Source: JAEKNW01 sp963678375
Lineage (GTDB): Bacteria; Cloacimonadota; Cloacimonadia; Cloacimonadales; JAFGVF01
Direction: 5' to 3'
Assembly: GCA_963678375.2 (NCBI GenBank)
Contig: OY782831.1
Location: 1,612,001 to 1,676,000, forward strand
Length of the DNA stretch: 64,000 nt
Each line of letters begins with the position of its first letter. Position 1 is the first letter of the stretch. The notes beneath the pieces were generated by a model. That model was not told the origin of the DNA and made no database searches. It saw nothing but the letters and a program-made list of their open reading frames with translations. Both the position numbers and the translations under genes were made by a program. This document shows positions 43,648-52,006 of the stretch, in pieces.

Positions 43648-45318
43648 CTAGAATAGACCGCTTATATTACCATCTTCATCAATATCCATTTTTTCTGCAG
43701 ATGGGGTCTTTGGCAAGCCAGGCATTCTCATAATATCACCAGTTATTGGTACAAGGAAACCTGCACCTGATGAAATAATGATTTCTCGCACAGTAACTAG
43801 GAAGTCTTTAGGCCTACCAAGGAGAGCAGGATTGTCAGAGAGAGATTTTTGAGTTTTAGCAATACAAATCGGAAGTTTATCATAGCCATGTTTAGTTATT
43901 TGTCTTAAGGTTTTCTTAGCTTCAGGTGAGTAATCGACGGCTTCAGCACCGTAAATTTCATGAGCAATTTTGAATATTTTATCTTTGACTGGATCTTTCC
44001 AATCATAGAGATTATTCAACTTACAAACATCTGCCTCAATCATATTTACTACTTTTTTTGCTAAGTCAAGTCCACCATCTCCACCTTTAGTGAAGAATTC
44101 AACTACTGATACATCAAAACCAAGTTTTTCCACAAAGTCTTTTACTATATTAATTTCTTCTTCTGTATCAGTAGCAAACTTATTAATAGCAATAATAGAT
44201 TTCATACCGAATTTTTTAGTATTTTCTAAATGCTTTTCTAAATTAACAATACCCTTTTTTACAGCTTGAGGGTTTGGCTCAGATAAATCTTTACGTTTGA
44301 CTCCTCCGTGGAACTTTATAGCTCTAATAGTAGCAACAACTACAGCTGCATTAGTGCAGAAACCACCATAAGGGCAAACTATATCAAAGAATTTTTCAGC
44401 ACCTAAATCGAAACCAAAGCCAGCTTCTGTAACAACATAATCAGATAAACCTAAGGCTGTTTTAGTAGCAATTATACTGTTAGCACCTTGGGCGATATTA
44501 GCAAAAGGTCCTCCGTGGATAAAGGCAGGAGTATGTTCTATAGTTTGAACCAAGTTTGGCTTAATTGCATCTTTAAGTAAGGTAGTAATAGCACCTTCAT
44601 AACCCAAATCTTTAACCAAAACAGGGTCTCCATCATAATTATAACCAATAGTGATTTGACCTATTCTTCTCTTAAGCTCCATTAAGTCATTAGATAAACA
44701 TAGGATAGCCATAATTTCTGAAGCAGGTGTAATATCAAATCCTTCTTCCATTGGTACACCTTGGGCTTTACCACCTAAGCCAATTACAACATCACGTAGC
44801 ATTCTGTCATTAACGTCTAATACTCTTTTCCAAGTTACTCTTCTAGGATCTATATTTAGCTGATTACCTTGATAGATATGATTATCAATCAAGGCTGAAA
44901 GTGTGTTATTAGCAGTTGTTATAGCGTGAAAATCTCCTGTAAAGTGGAGGTTAATATCTTCCATTGGTAATACTTGAGAATAGCCACCACCTGCAGCTCC
45001 ACCTTTGATACCAAAAACAGGTCCTAAAGAAGGTTCTCTAATAGCAACACTAGCTTTTTTGCCTAACTTATTAAGGGCCATAGAAAGTCCGATTGAAACG
45101 GTTGTCTTACCTTCTCCTGCAGGAGTTGGAGTAATAGCAGAAACAAGAATTAATTTTCCTCTTTCTCTTTTTCTAATATCAGCAACTACAGGTAATTTAA
45201 CTTTTGCTTTGTATTCTCCATAATGCTCTAAATCTTGAGATTTTAAGCCTAATTTAGCAGCTACGGTATCTATATGTTCTAACTTAACTTCACTAGCGAT
45301 GTCCAAATCTGTTTTCAT
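43648..45318 (-). CDS. fhs: Formate-tetrahydrofolate ligase
   Basis: This 556-aa protein has the usual Fhs length. Clear landmarks are the P-loop TPTPAGEGKTT (64-73), REPSLGPVFGIKGGAAGGGYSQ split over 94-115, HFTGDFHAITTANN, and the C-terminal GAGFLVPITGDIMRMPGLP. It joins formate to tetrahydrofolate with ATP, giving 10-formyl-THF. With glyA (19.1 kb) it points to active one-carbon metabolism, in either the anabolic or the reductive glycine direction. A promoter-like TTGTCT-N16-TATATT lies upstream. It is a single-gene unit with its own terminator. Confidence 0.97.
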   Translation of the reverse strand: MKTDLDIASEVKLEHIDTVAAKLGLKSQDLEHYGEYKAKVKLPVVADIRKRERGKLILVSAITPTPAGEGKTTVSIGLSMALNKLGKKASVAIREPSLGPVFGIKGGAAGGGYSQVLPMEDINLHFTGDFHAITTANNTLSALIDNHIYQGNQLNIDPRRVTWKRVLDVNDRMLRDVVIGLGGKAQGVPMEEGFDITPASEIMAILCLSNDLMELKRRIGQITIGYNYDGDPVLVKDLGYEGAITTLLKDAIKPNLVQTIEHTPAFIHGGPFANIAQGANSIIATKTALGLSDYVVTEAGFGFDLGAEKFFDIVCPYGGFCTNAAVVVATIRAIKFHGGVKRKDLSEPNPQAVKKGIVNLEKHLENTKKFGMKSIIAINKFATDTEEEINIVKDFVEKLGFDVSVVEFFTKGGDGGLDLAKKVVNMIEADVCKLNNLYDWKDPVKDKIFKIAHEIYGAEAVDYSPEAKKTLRQITKHGYDKLPICIAKTQKSLSDNPALLGRPKDFLVTVREIIISSGAGFLVPITGDIMRMPGLPKTPSAEKMDIDEDGNISGLF

Positions 45319-45630
45319 TTTAACTCCTTAATGTAATTACTTTCAAATAATATAAGGTATTTTGAGATTTAGACAAATACAAGTTATAAAGTATATTCTT
45401 TAAAAAGTCTGCTATTATCCCTAATTATGCAGAAGATCTTTGTGAACAGCACTATATTCTTATGCAAAAGTGATTTACATAATTATCATGAATACATATT
45501 ATATGCCTACTATATTGATTCATCCCCTGTATCCCCTTCAAGGAGGGGATTTTGCTATAATAATCTGCACTCTTACCTGTATACGTAGCTTTAGCGAAGT
45601 ATTACTAAAACTCTACTGTACCATCTGGGA
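45319..45630. other. Gene-free stretch occupied mostly by repeat copy R2
   Basis: Apart from the fhs promoter region (about 45340-45375), this stretch is filled by the long repeat copy. The repeat runs up to the stop codon of the next gene, and no clear terminator for that gene is seen. Confidence 0.6.
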
Positions 45631-45632
45631 TT
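45430..45632 (+). repeat. Dispersed intergenic repeat, long copy R2
   Basis: Blocks in order: ATCTTTGTGAACAGCACTAT, GCAAAAGTGATTTACATAA, ATACATATTATATGCC, CATCCCCTGTATCCCCTTCA with AGGAGGGGAT, TTTGCTATAATAATCTGCAC, and a 3' block ACTAAAACTCTACTGTACCA then TCTGGGAT. It aligns with copies at 11782 and 53911 and runs right to the stop codon of the - strand gene. Confidence 0.75.
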
Positions 45633-47934
45633 ATTGTATGAGAATCATTTTTCTAGTTGAGCTAAACTTACCGCTTCTTATTTTGTAAAGATAGATTCCT
45701 GAAGCTACCTGTTGCTTATTTTCATTTGTTCCCTTCCAAACAATACTATGATTTCCAGCTTCTCGATATTCATTAATTAAACTTTTAACTTTCTGACCCT
45801 TAATATTATAAATTTCAAGCTGAACATGACCTGGATTCTTAATATTGAATGATATAGTAGTTTCCGGATTAAAAGGATTTGGATAGTTTTGATATAAGAC
45901 ACCATTATTACTAGCAATATCATTGTTAGCATTCTCAGTAAAAATAGGTGCATCATCAAAATCAATATTAAGCCTTGCATATTTAATTGAGCCCTCTGTT
46001 TCTTGTCCAATACCTAGAACAGAAGATCCATAAGAAGTATCATCATTATACACTAAATATAGTTTTCCAAATGGATTTAACCAAGAATCATTAAAGGAAT
46101 CAAATTCACTACTTAGGTAGGCGAAAGAAGGATTTTGTCCTGCTAATTCAGGAGTCTCAACATTATTTAGGGAGATAGGGTCGGACCAAGCTAGCCCCAT
46201 ACTATAGTTGAAAGCTATCTTAGTTTCAATAGTTTCTTCGAAAGGTGCAAGTTCAGCATACTTTTGAGGATCTAGATTGTAAAGTCTAGACTTTTGAGTA
46301 TCATGCCATAAAATTGCCATCATTCCTTCATAATTAGTATTAGTAATTGAAAGATGATTAAGCTTAGGAAGCAGGCTATTATCTGTAAGGGCATGTTCAT
46401 CCCAATATTGGAAAGGCCAAATAGTCTTTAAAAGAGGCATTCCCCAATAATCTGTATCTGCCTGTGTTATGTTATCATCAATATTATCCCATGTTCCATC
46501 ATCAAGAACTTCGTCATAGATGCCATCTGAATCTGCGTCCCACCAATACCAAGGTGCTCTATCATCCTGAACAGTTAATCCCCCATTTGGTGATGTCCAT
46601 TGAACTGGGAAAATTGGGTTCTCAGACTGGGGATATACTTCTTGGATAGTAAAATCATCATTCCAAGGATCAAAAATGATTTCCTTAATTGTATGTAACT
46701 CAGGATAATAATATCCAGAATAAGTCTTTTGAGTAAAAAGAGCAGGAATATGAAGTCTTCCCATACCATCAAGACCTACATTAAAGTGACTGGACTGTCC
46801 TATACCAATGTACATATCATCATCATCTAGGTCATTAATAGCTGTGTCAAAATATTCACGTTCCATGAATTGACCAGTATGATATCCGGTTGGATTTACA
46901 AAGTTTGGATTATAAGATTGGAAGGAATCCCAAACTGAGTGTTTGACCCATTGACCTTGGCCGTAATTATCACATACAAAAACATCAATAGAAGGTTCTG
47001 CAATAATATTCTTGTGGTCTAGCTGGAAATCAACTGCTTCATGATAACCAACATAATATATGACGTCTTGAAAAACTCTAAAAGCCATAAATGGCTTTCT
47101 ACACTCTGTAGTAGAATTATTCCACTCATTTAGTTCTGGTATTGTTGTATATTCCCAACCTTCGCCTGTAAATAATTCGTACTCGATTTCTTGTTCAGTA
47201 AAGTCGTTGTAAAAAATGACAATATTTGCTGATGAATATTCTGTATTATGGGCACTATTCTGACCACAGATATAAACCCTTTGATGACCGTCTACAGGGG
47301 AAGGACCAACCTGGATTGTAGGGTTTAGAAGTTCAGATATCTGATGAGATTCTCCATTTACATCAATGTTTAATGGGCTATCAAAGACTGAATATACTTG
47401 CGAGTTCATACCAAGTGCAGCACTACCAATAACAGCGTCATAACCAAAACCTATTTCCAAGTATGGGTCATCAGGAGCTGGGAAATCAAGATCTGTTTGA
47501 TAAGTTAAAAAAGGTCTTCCACCTTCTGTTAAAGCAAGAGATGGTGATTCTTCCCAGAGGTCATTGCTACCGAAGGCTGCATTTGTTGAGTCGTATATAT
47601 CATTATAAACAAGGGGAATAAATGCTTTATAAGTTCTTAAATTCGCGCTAGGAAATTCTTTCGCAGCATAGATTAACCAGCTTCCATTTAAGTAGGGAGT
47701 AATTGTTCTTTTCATAGGCATACTTCCATGGCTTGCTAGAAAATAATCATAATAATTAGTTCTTAAAGAAGTTGGGTTGGTAGAGAATTCGAAAGGTGCT
47801 TCCCAACTTGTTTGGGACTGATAAGCTTTCAAGCTAATTTCATCAAGTGATTGCATATTCAAAAAAGTTTCTGTATCAGCAAATATAGATTTTGTACAGA
47901 CTATAAGCATAAGTAATATAAAGATCTTTTTCAT
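45631..47934 (-). CDS. Secreted Asp-box-like protein with sorting tail (family member 3)
   Basis: The protein is 767 aa from the ATG at 47934, with GGAGGAG upstream and a signal peptide (MKKIFILLMLIVCTKSIFA). It is a paralog of 9300 and 37059 with NYYDYFLASHG, EIGFGYDAVIGS, VQVGPSPVDGHQRVYICGQN, DNYGQGQW, the DADSDGIYDE loop, DDGTWDNIDDNIT and YWGMPLLKTIWPFQYWDE. Its Asp-box-like position is degenerate (NYSMGLAWSDP), unlike the other two. The sorting module ends RKMILIQ instead of the usual basic last residue. A TTGACA about 120 nt upstream may be its -35. Function unknown; it may be diverging or specialised. Confidence 0.78.
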   Translation of the reverse strand: MKKIFILLMLIVCTKSIFADTETFLNMQSLDEISLKAYQSQTSWEAPFEFSTNPTSLRTNYYDYFLASHGSMPMKRTITPYLNGSWLIYAAKEFPSANLRTYKAFIPLVYNDIYDSTNAAFGSNDLWEESPSLALTEGGRPFLTYQTDLDFPAPDDPYLEIGFGYDAVIGSAALGMNSQVYSVFDSPLNIDVNGESHQISELLNPTIQVGPSPVDGHQRVYICGQNSAHNTEYSSANIVIFYNDFTEQEIEYELFTGEGWEYTTIPELNEWNNSTTECRKPFMAFRVFQDVIYYVGYHEAVDFQLDHKNIIAEPSIDVFVCDNYGQGQWVKHSVWDSFQSYNPNFVNPTGYHTGQFMEREYFDTAINDLDDDDMYIGIGQSSHFNVGLDGMGRLHIPALFTQKTYSGYYYPELHTIKEIIFDPWNDDFTIQEVYPQSENPIFPVQWTSPNGGLTVQDDRAPWYWWDADSDGIYDEVLDDGTWDNIDDNITQADTDYWGMPLLKTIWPFQYWDEHALTDNSLLPKLNHLSITNTNYEGMMAILWHDTQKSRLYNLDPQKYAELAPFEETIETKIAFNYSMGLAWSDPISLNNVETPELAGQNPSFAYLSSEFDSFNDSWLNPFGKLYLVYNDDTSYGSSVLGIGQETEGSIKYARLNIDFDDAPIFTENANNDIASNNGVLYQNYPNPFNPETTISFNIKNPGHVQLEIYNIKGQKVKSLINEYREAGNHSIVWKGTNENKQQVASGIYLYKIRSGKFSSTRKMILIQ

Positions 47935-48117
47935 AGCTCCTCCACTATTGTTTAGCACAGACAAGAATTAAATAATCATTTAAGAGAACAATAACAACTG
48001 TTCAGAATGATATGAACCTATTAACTAAACTAATAATGTAAATAATAAAAAACTTGTCAATAAATAAAATGAAAAGAAAACTTTTTTTGTTTATAAAAAC
48101 TGATATCTTATCTTTAT

Positions 48118-48885
48118 CTAAGGGGCTTGTTGGTGATTAATCCAAGATTTAAAAGAGGAAACCTTTCTTCTACTAACTATTACTTGAATGGGGATGTCAA
48201 CTATAAGGTCTAAAATCAAGCGATAGGACTCATATTTTTTAATATTCATAATTGCATAGTCAGCTACTATAAAAGAGCGAGAAATACGGAAGTAGTGCAA
48301 AGGGTCCAAGATAGTTTCTAAATGTTCTAAGGACTCATTAATAATAAATTTATTATTTTGCTTAGTAATAATATAAGTAAGGTTTGATTCAGAGAAGAAT
48401 AGAACGATTTCAGAAGCAAAAATAGGAATATAGTTAAGACCTTTTTTGATAAGAAAACGAATATCTTTATCTTGATTAGTGTGATTAGAATCTGTTTCTG
48501 ATTTTATTAAAGGATTGTCTAAATTGTTTAAAATTAGGGATTTGAACTTATTAATATTTTCTTCAATATCGCTTCTACGAATAGGTTTGAGAATATATCC
48601 AATACTATTTAGTTTAAAAGCATGGATAGCATATTGGTTATAGGCTGTTAAGAAGATGATTGGTGCCTTAGTAGGGTATTCTGAGTAGATTTGGAAACAG
48701 TTACCATCCCCAAGTTCTATATCACTTAAAATAAGGTCAGGTTGTTCATTCTTAGAAAACCACTCTTTACCCTGCTTCACACTTCTAATTATAGTGACTA
48801 CATGGTAATCAGGACTAATATCTTCAACTATTTTCTTGATTCTATTGGCAGTTAGATACTCATCTTCAATAATAATTATATTCAT
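48118..48885 (-). CDS. LytTR-family response regulator
   Basis: This 255-aa protein has an N-terminal receiver domain (1-118) with acidic pocket EDE at 7-9, phosphoacceptor D55 (LILSDIELGDG), T/A at 79-80 and K near 98 (ILKPIRR). A LytTR DNA-binding domain follows (about 150-250), with FSESNLTYIITKQNN, ESLEHLETILDP and FRISRSFIV. It should be phosphorylated by the kinase encoded directly upstream, with no gap between the two genes. LytTR regulators bind short direct repeats, but none was identified with confidence here. Confidence 0.92.
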   Translation of the reverse strand: MNIIIIEDEYLTANRIKKIVEDISPDYHVVTIIRSVKQGKEWFSKNEQPDLILSDIELGDGNCFQIYSEYPTKAPIIFLTAYNQYAIHAFKLNSIGYILKPIRRSDIEENINKFKSLILNNLDNPLIKSETDSNHTNQDKDIRFLIKKGLNYIPIFASEIVLFFSESNLTYIITKQNNKFIINESLEHLETILDPLHYFRISRSFIVADYAIMNIKKYESYRLILDLIVDIPIQVIVSRRKVSSFKSWINHQQAP

Positions 48886-50673
48886 TTACACCTCTTTTAA
48901 CAAAGGTATTTTGGCAATGAACTTTGAATCTGTTTCTACAATGACGATATTGATTTTCTTTAATAAGAAGAGTCTTTGGTTAAGATTCTTTAGTCCAAGT
49001 TTAGAAGTAAGTTCAGTTTGTTTTTTTAACTGTAGTGTATTTTCCACAAGAACATAGTCTCCATTAGAGTAAACTTTAATTTCTAAAGGAGAATCATCGG
49101 TAGCAATGTTATGTTTGATAGCGTTCTCTATTAACATTTGGATACTAAGTGGGGGGACAAACTTATTTAACTCTCTATCATCGATTTCTAAAGAAGTATT
49201 AATGCTATCATTAAATCGCTTTTTTAAGAGAAAAATAAATGCTTTGCAGAAGGTCAGTTCTTCTCTAAGTGTAACAAAGTTCCGGTCTTGAGTATCTAGG
49301 ATATAACGATATACATTGGAAAATTCTTGTATATAGTCTATAGCACATTCTTTATCAACATCAATTAGGGCTACAAGTGTTCCTAAACTATTAAAGAGAA
49401 AGTGAGGGTCTAATTGCTTCTTCAAGCTACTAAGTTGAGATTGTAAATTAGATTCGGTAAGCTCTAGGTTTTTAATCTTTTCAATTTGAAGCTCGTTAAT
49501 AGTCATAATATATTGTTTGTAATTATAGACTGCGAAAGAGATAATCCAAGCTACAAGTCCCAGTCCAATAGGACCAAACATCGATACAGAGTTCTTTTTT
49601 GGTAGAAAGAGGGGAGAAATGAGTAAGATAGTGTTAAGCATTGCAGATATTGAGAAGAGAAGTTTTGTGTTTAACAGATCAACTTTGGTTCTATGAACTT
49701 GGTAAATGATTACAAAATGGTAGATTATCAAGAGAATAAGAGATGCTAATCTAGTAAAGATAATGGTTTTAGGAAAGACAAACAAAATTAATAGGTTAAG
49801 TAAAATTACTAGAGATATTGTAGCCATGAATTTCTTCTTAAGAAAAGCAGCCATAAGCAGTCCAAAGAAAATCCATATAAAATGATAGAAAGTAAGTATG
49901 TAAAGCATGCGGGAAAATGTAAAATCTGAAAAAAACAGAGATAGTGGAGACAGCATCCAGTAAAATATGCCAGCTGTTCCCATTAATAAAGAAAAGAATA
50001 GGATAGTAAAATTGAGATTCCTAAATCTAATAAAAAATATGATTAGAGTTAATAAACTGATAAATATTAAGAAATTACCAACAAAAAAGGTAAGATAGTC
50101 AGTATTTCTCTTGATAATTTCTTCATTAATTATATATTCACGTAGGCTATCCTCATCACCAACTACAACAGGGAAAAACTTAAATAGTGGTGTTTGCCTG
50201 TCTATATCAATAGAAAAGTAGATAGTTGAAGATTCGAATTCATTGAAGTGGCTATTATTCTCCAAGATAATAATTTGTTTGTTCATTTGAGAATTTATAT
50301 CAAGATTGCTTATGGATGACTGGCTTTCTTTAGTTGGGAAGATTTGATTTGGATAGTAGACTTTTAGATTATTCTTAAGAGAGTGAAAATAAACAGCATT
50401 AAAGGGTATGATCATACCAGACAGATCAATTTTGAACCAAACCTTAGTGTGGTCAGTGATAGCACTATAACGATAGTCTTGCATGTCTTTCCATGCCTTA
50501 TCAGGGATGTAATCGAAATCTGGATATGTCTTATTCACTTTGGGAATATTACCGATGAAGAACTTGATATCATGATGACCAAAGACTTTAAGTTTATTCT
50601 CAAATATTGAAGATATTCCCCAAAGATTAGTAAGTGAAAGAAAAAGGATTAAAGTTAGTTTATAAATCTTCAT
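48886..50673 (-). CDS. LytS-like sensor kinase with 7-helix sensor region
   Basis: This 595-aa protein has a signal-like N-terminus (1-20) and an extracytoplasmic beta-rich region (about 30-175), as in 7TMR-DISM sensors. Seven or so helices follow (about 192-385). The cytoplasmic part has the His_kinase motif KKQLDPHFLFNSLGTL (phospho-His about 424), LREELTFCKAF and the ATP-site segment VPPLSIQMLIENAIKHN. It senses an unknown extracellular cue, possibly a carbohydrate-like ligand by analogy with DISM domains, and passes phosphate to the LytTR regulator. A TTGACT about 50 nt upstream may be its -35. Confidence 0.9.
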   Translation of the reverse strand: MKIYKLTLILFLSLTNLWGISSIFENKLKVFGHHDIKFFIGNIPKVNKTYPDFDYIPDKAWKDMQDYRYSAITDHTKVWFKIDLSGMIIPFNAVYFHSLKNNLKVYYPNQIFPTKESQSSISNLDINSQMNKQIIILENNSHFNEFESSTIYFSIDIDRQTPLFKFFPVVVGDEDSLREYIINEEIIKRNTDYLTFFVGNFLIFISLLTLIIFFIRFRNLNFTILFFSLLMGTAGIFYWMLSPLSLFFSDFTFSRMLYILTFYHFIWIFFGLLMAAFLKKKFMATISLVILLNLLILFVFPKTIIFTRLASLILLIIYHFVIIYQVHRTKVDLLNTKLLFSISAMLNTILLISPLFLPKKNSVSMFGPIGLGLVAWIISFAVYNYKQYIMTINELQIEKIKNLELTESNLQSQLSSLKKQLDPHFLFNSLGTLVALIDVDKECAIDYIQEFSNVYRYILDTQDRNFVTLREELTFCKAFIFLLKKRFNDSINTSLEIDDRELNKFVPPLSIQMLIENAIKHNIATDDSPLEIKVYSNGDYVLVENTLQLKKQTELTSKLGLKNLNQRLFLLKKINIVIVETDSKFIAKIPLLKEV

Positions 50674-50744
50674 GTTCCCTCAAATATTATATTATTTACT
50701 TCTTGCATTATTTGCTGAAGAGAAATGAAGAGTCAAGATTTTTA

Positions 50745-51506
50745 TTAGATTTTTTGAGCTAAATAGATAAGATTGTCTGATGTAGGACTGACTTTATTGA
50801 GGTCGAAATCTCCATAGATATTTATCAGCTTAAAACCGCAATGTCCTAGAAGTAACTCTAGGAAATCACTTCTTACACCCTTCAAAGCAAGATTATGATG
50901 AATTACTTGACGATTTCCATGGTCATCTACCAAGACATAGCTATCATGCCAGCTCGTTATTTGATTAATTCTATCAACTTGATGTGAAGTATACATAGAT
51001 ATCTCTTTTTTTAATCCCTTATGATACTTTTTGTAGAGGAGGGTTTTAGCTTGTTCTTGTGGTAAATCACAGGTATAAGGACAGATATCAAATGCAAGAT
51101 AACCCCGTGGATTAAGGTAATTATTGATGTGTTTGAGAGCTTTGATTTGCTGGTCAAGACTTAACAGATATTGAAAAGTAGAATAACTGTAGAAAGCAAA
51201 ATCATATTTTTCTGGAAATATAAAACTAGTCATATCCCCCAAGAAAATCTTTTCTTGTGGAATTTTAGGATACTTATCTTTCAGCATATTAATTAATACA
51301 GAAGACATATCTATACCAGAAATATCAATATTATTCTCTGCTAGTTGGGAGGTAATCCTTCCAGAGCCACAACCCAACTCAAGAACCTTTCCCTTGATTT
51401 GCTTACTAAGTCTTAGCCAAGCCTTAAAATCATTAGTTTGGTGTGAATTAATTGCATATAATTCCCAATCAAAGAGGAAGGCATAATCATTCCAGTTTAT
51501 TATCAT
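50745..51506 (-). CDS. Class I SAM-dependent methyltransferase
   Basis: This 253-aa protein has motif I VLELGCGSGRITSQLAE (about 40-56), GIDMSS for motif II and FAFYSYSTFQYLL for the post-motif region, all typical of a Methyltransf_25/11 Rossmann fold. The second half (SWHDSYVLVDDHGNRQVIHH) fits the small-molecule methyltransferase branch. It lies 11 nt after the kinase gene and appears to be the last gene of the argS transcript. The substrate is unknown. Confidence 0.85.
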   Translation of the reverse strand: MIINWNDYAFLFDWELYAINSHQTNDFKAWLRLSKQIKGKVLELGCGSGRITSQLAENNIDISGIDMSSVLINMLKDKYPKIPQEKIFLGDMTSFIFPEKYDFAFYSYSTFQYLLSLDQQIKALKHINNYLNPRGYLAFDICPYTCDLPQEQAKTLLYKKYHKGLKKEISMYTSHQVDRINQITSWHDSYVLVDDHGNRQVIHHNLALKGVRSDFLELLLGHCGFKLINIYGDFDLNKVSPTSDNLIYLAQKI

Positions 51507-51517
51507 TTAGATTTATC

Positions 51518-52006
51518 CTACTTAATTATTTCCCTAATACGAGTGACAGTTTCTTGGATTGATAAATCTGAGGTATCAATTTTAATAGTATCCATATTAT
51601 GATAAGCTTCAAGTCTCTTTATGCTATCAAAGATTTGGTCATCTGTTCTTTTATCTTTAAGTAATCTATTCCTAAAAATATCTGCTTGAGCAGTAAGTGT
51701 TATTTTATAAATCTGGAAATTTTTGTTAGGTAGTTTTTCTAGTAATGAGTTCAATAAAGATTGGTGAGGTATAACCCAGCACAAGATTATATATTCTATA
51801 GTAGAGTTATTAATATAGTTTGAAAGTAGATGATTAATATTATCTTCAACCATCTGCTTGTTCTCATCAGTTACTTTGAAAGGATTGATCATCCAGCACC
51901 AATCACCATCTAACCAGGCAGAATTATTCAGCTGCTGATAAAGCAATTGGCTAGTAGTTGATTTACCTATTCCTGGTGCCCCATTGATGATGATGAGTTT
52001 CTTCAT
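51518..52006 (-). CDS. Small P-loop kinase/NTPase
   Basis: This 162-aa protein starts with IIINGAPGIGKSTTSQLLYQ (Walker A at 9-16) and has LDGDWCWMINPF, a stretch resembling the substrate site of AAA_33-type nucleotide or small-molecule kinases. A lid-like RNRLLKDKRTDDQIFDSI and DTSDLSIQETV complete the fold. The start overlaps the argS stop by 1 nt (TAATG), so coupled translation is likely. The substrate is unknown. Length fits gluconate, shikimate and related kinases, but no specific motif decides. Confidence 0.75.
   Translation of the reverse strand: MKKLIIINGAPGIGKSTTSQLLYQQLNNSAWLDGDWCWMINPFKVTDENKQMVEDNINHLLSNYINNSTIEYIILCWVIPHQSLLNSLLEKLPNKNFQIYKITLTAQADIFRNRLLKDKRTDDQIFDSIKRLEAYHNMDTIKIDTSDLSIQETVTRIREIIK

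Noticed and set aside
45470..45688. 72-codon frame on the + strand across repeat copy R2
   Set aside because: The frame is not kept open in the other two long repeat copies and runs into the opposite-strand gene.
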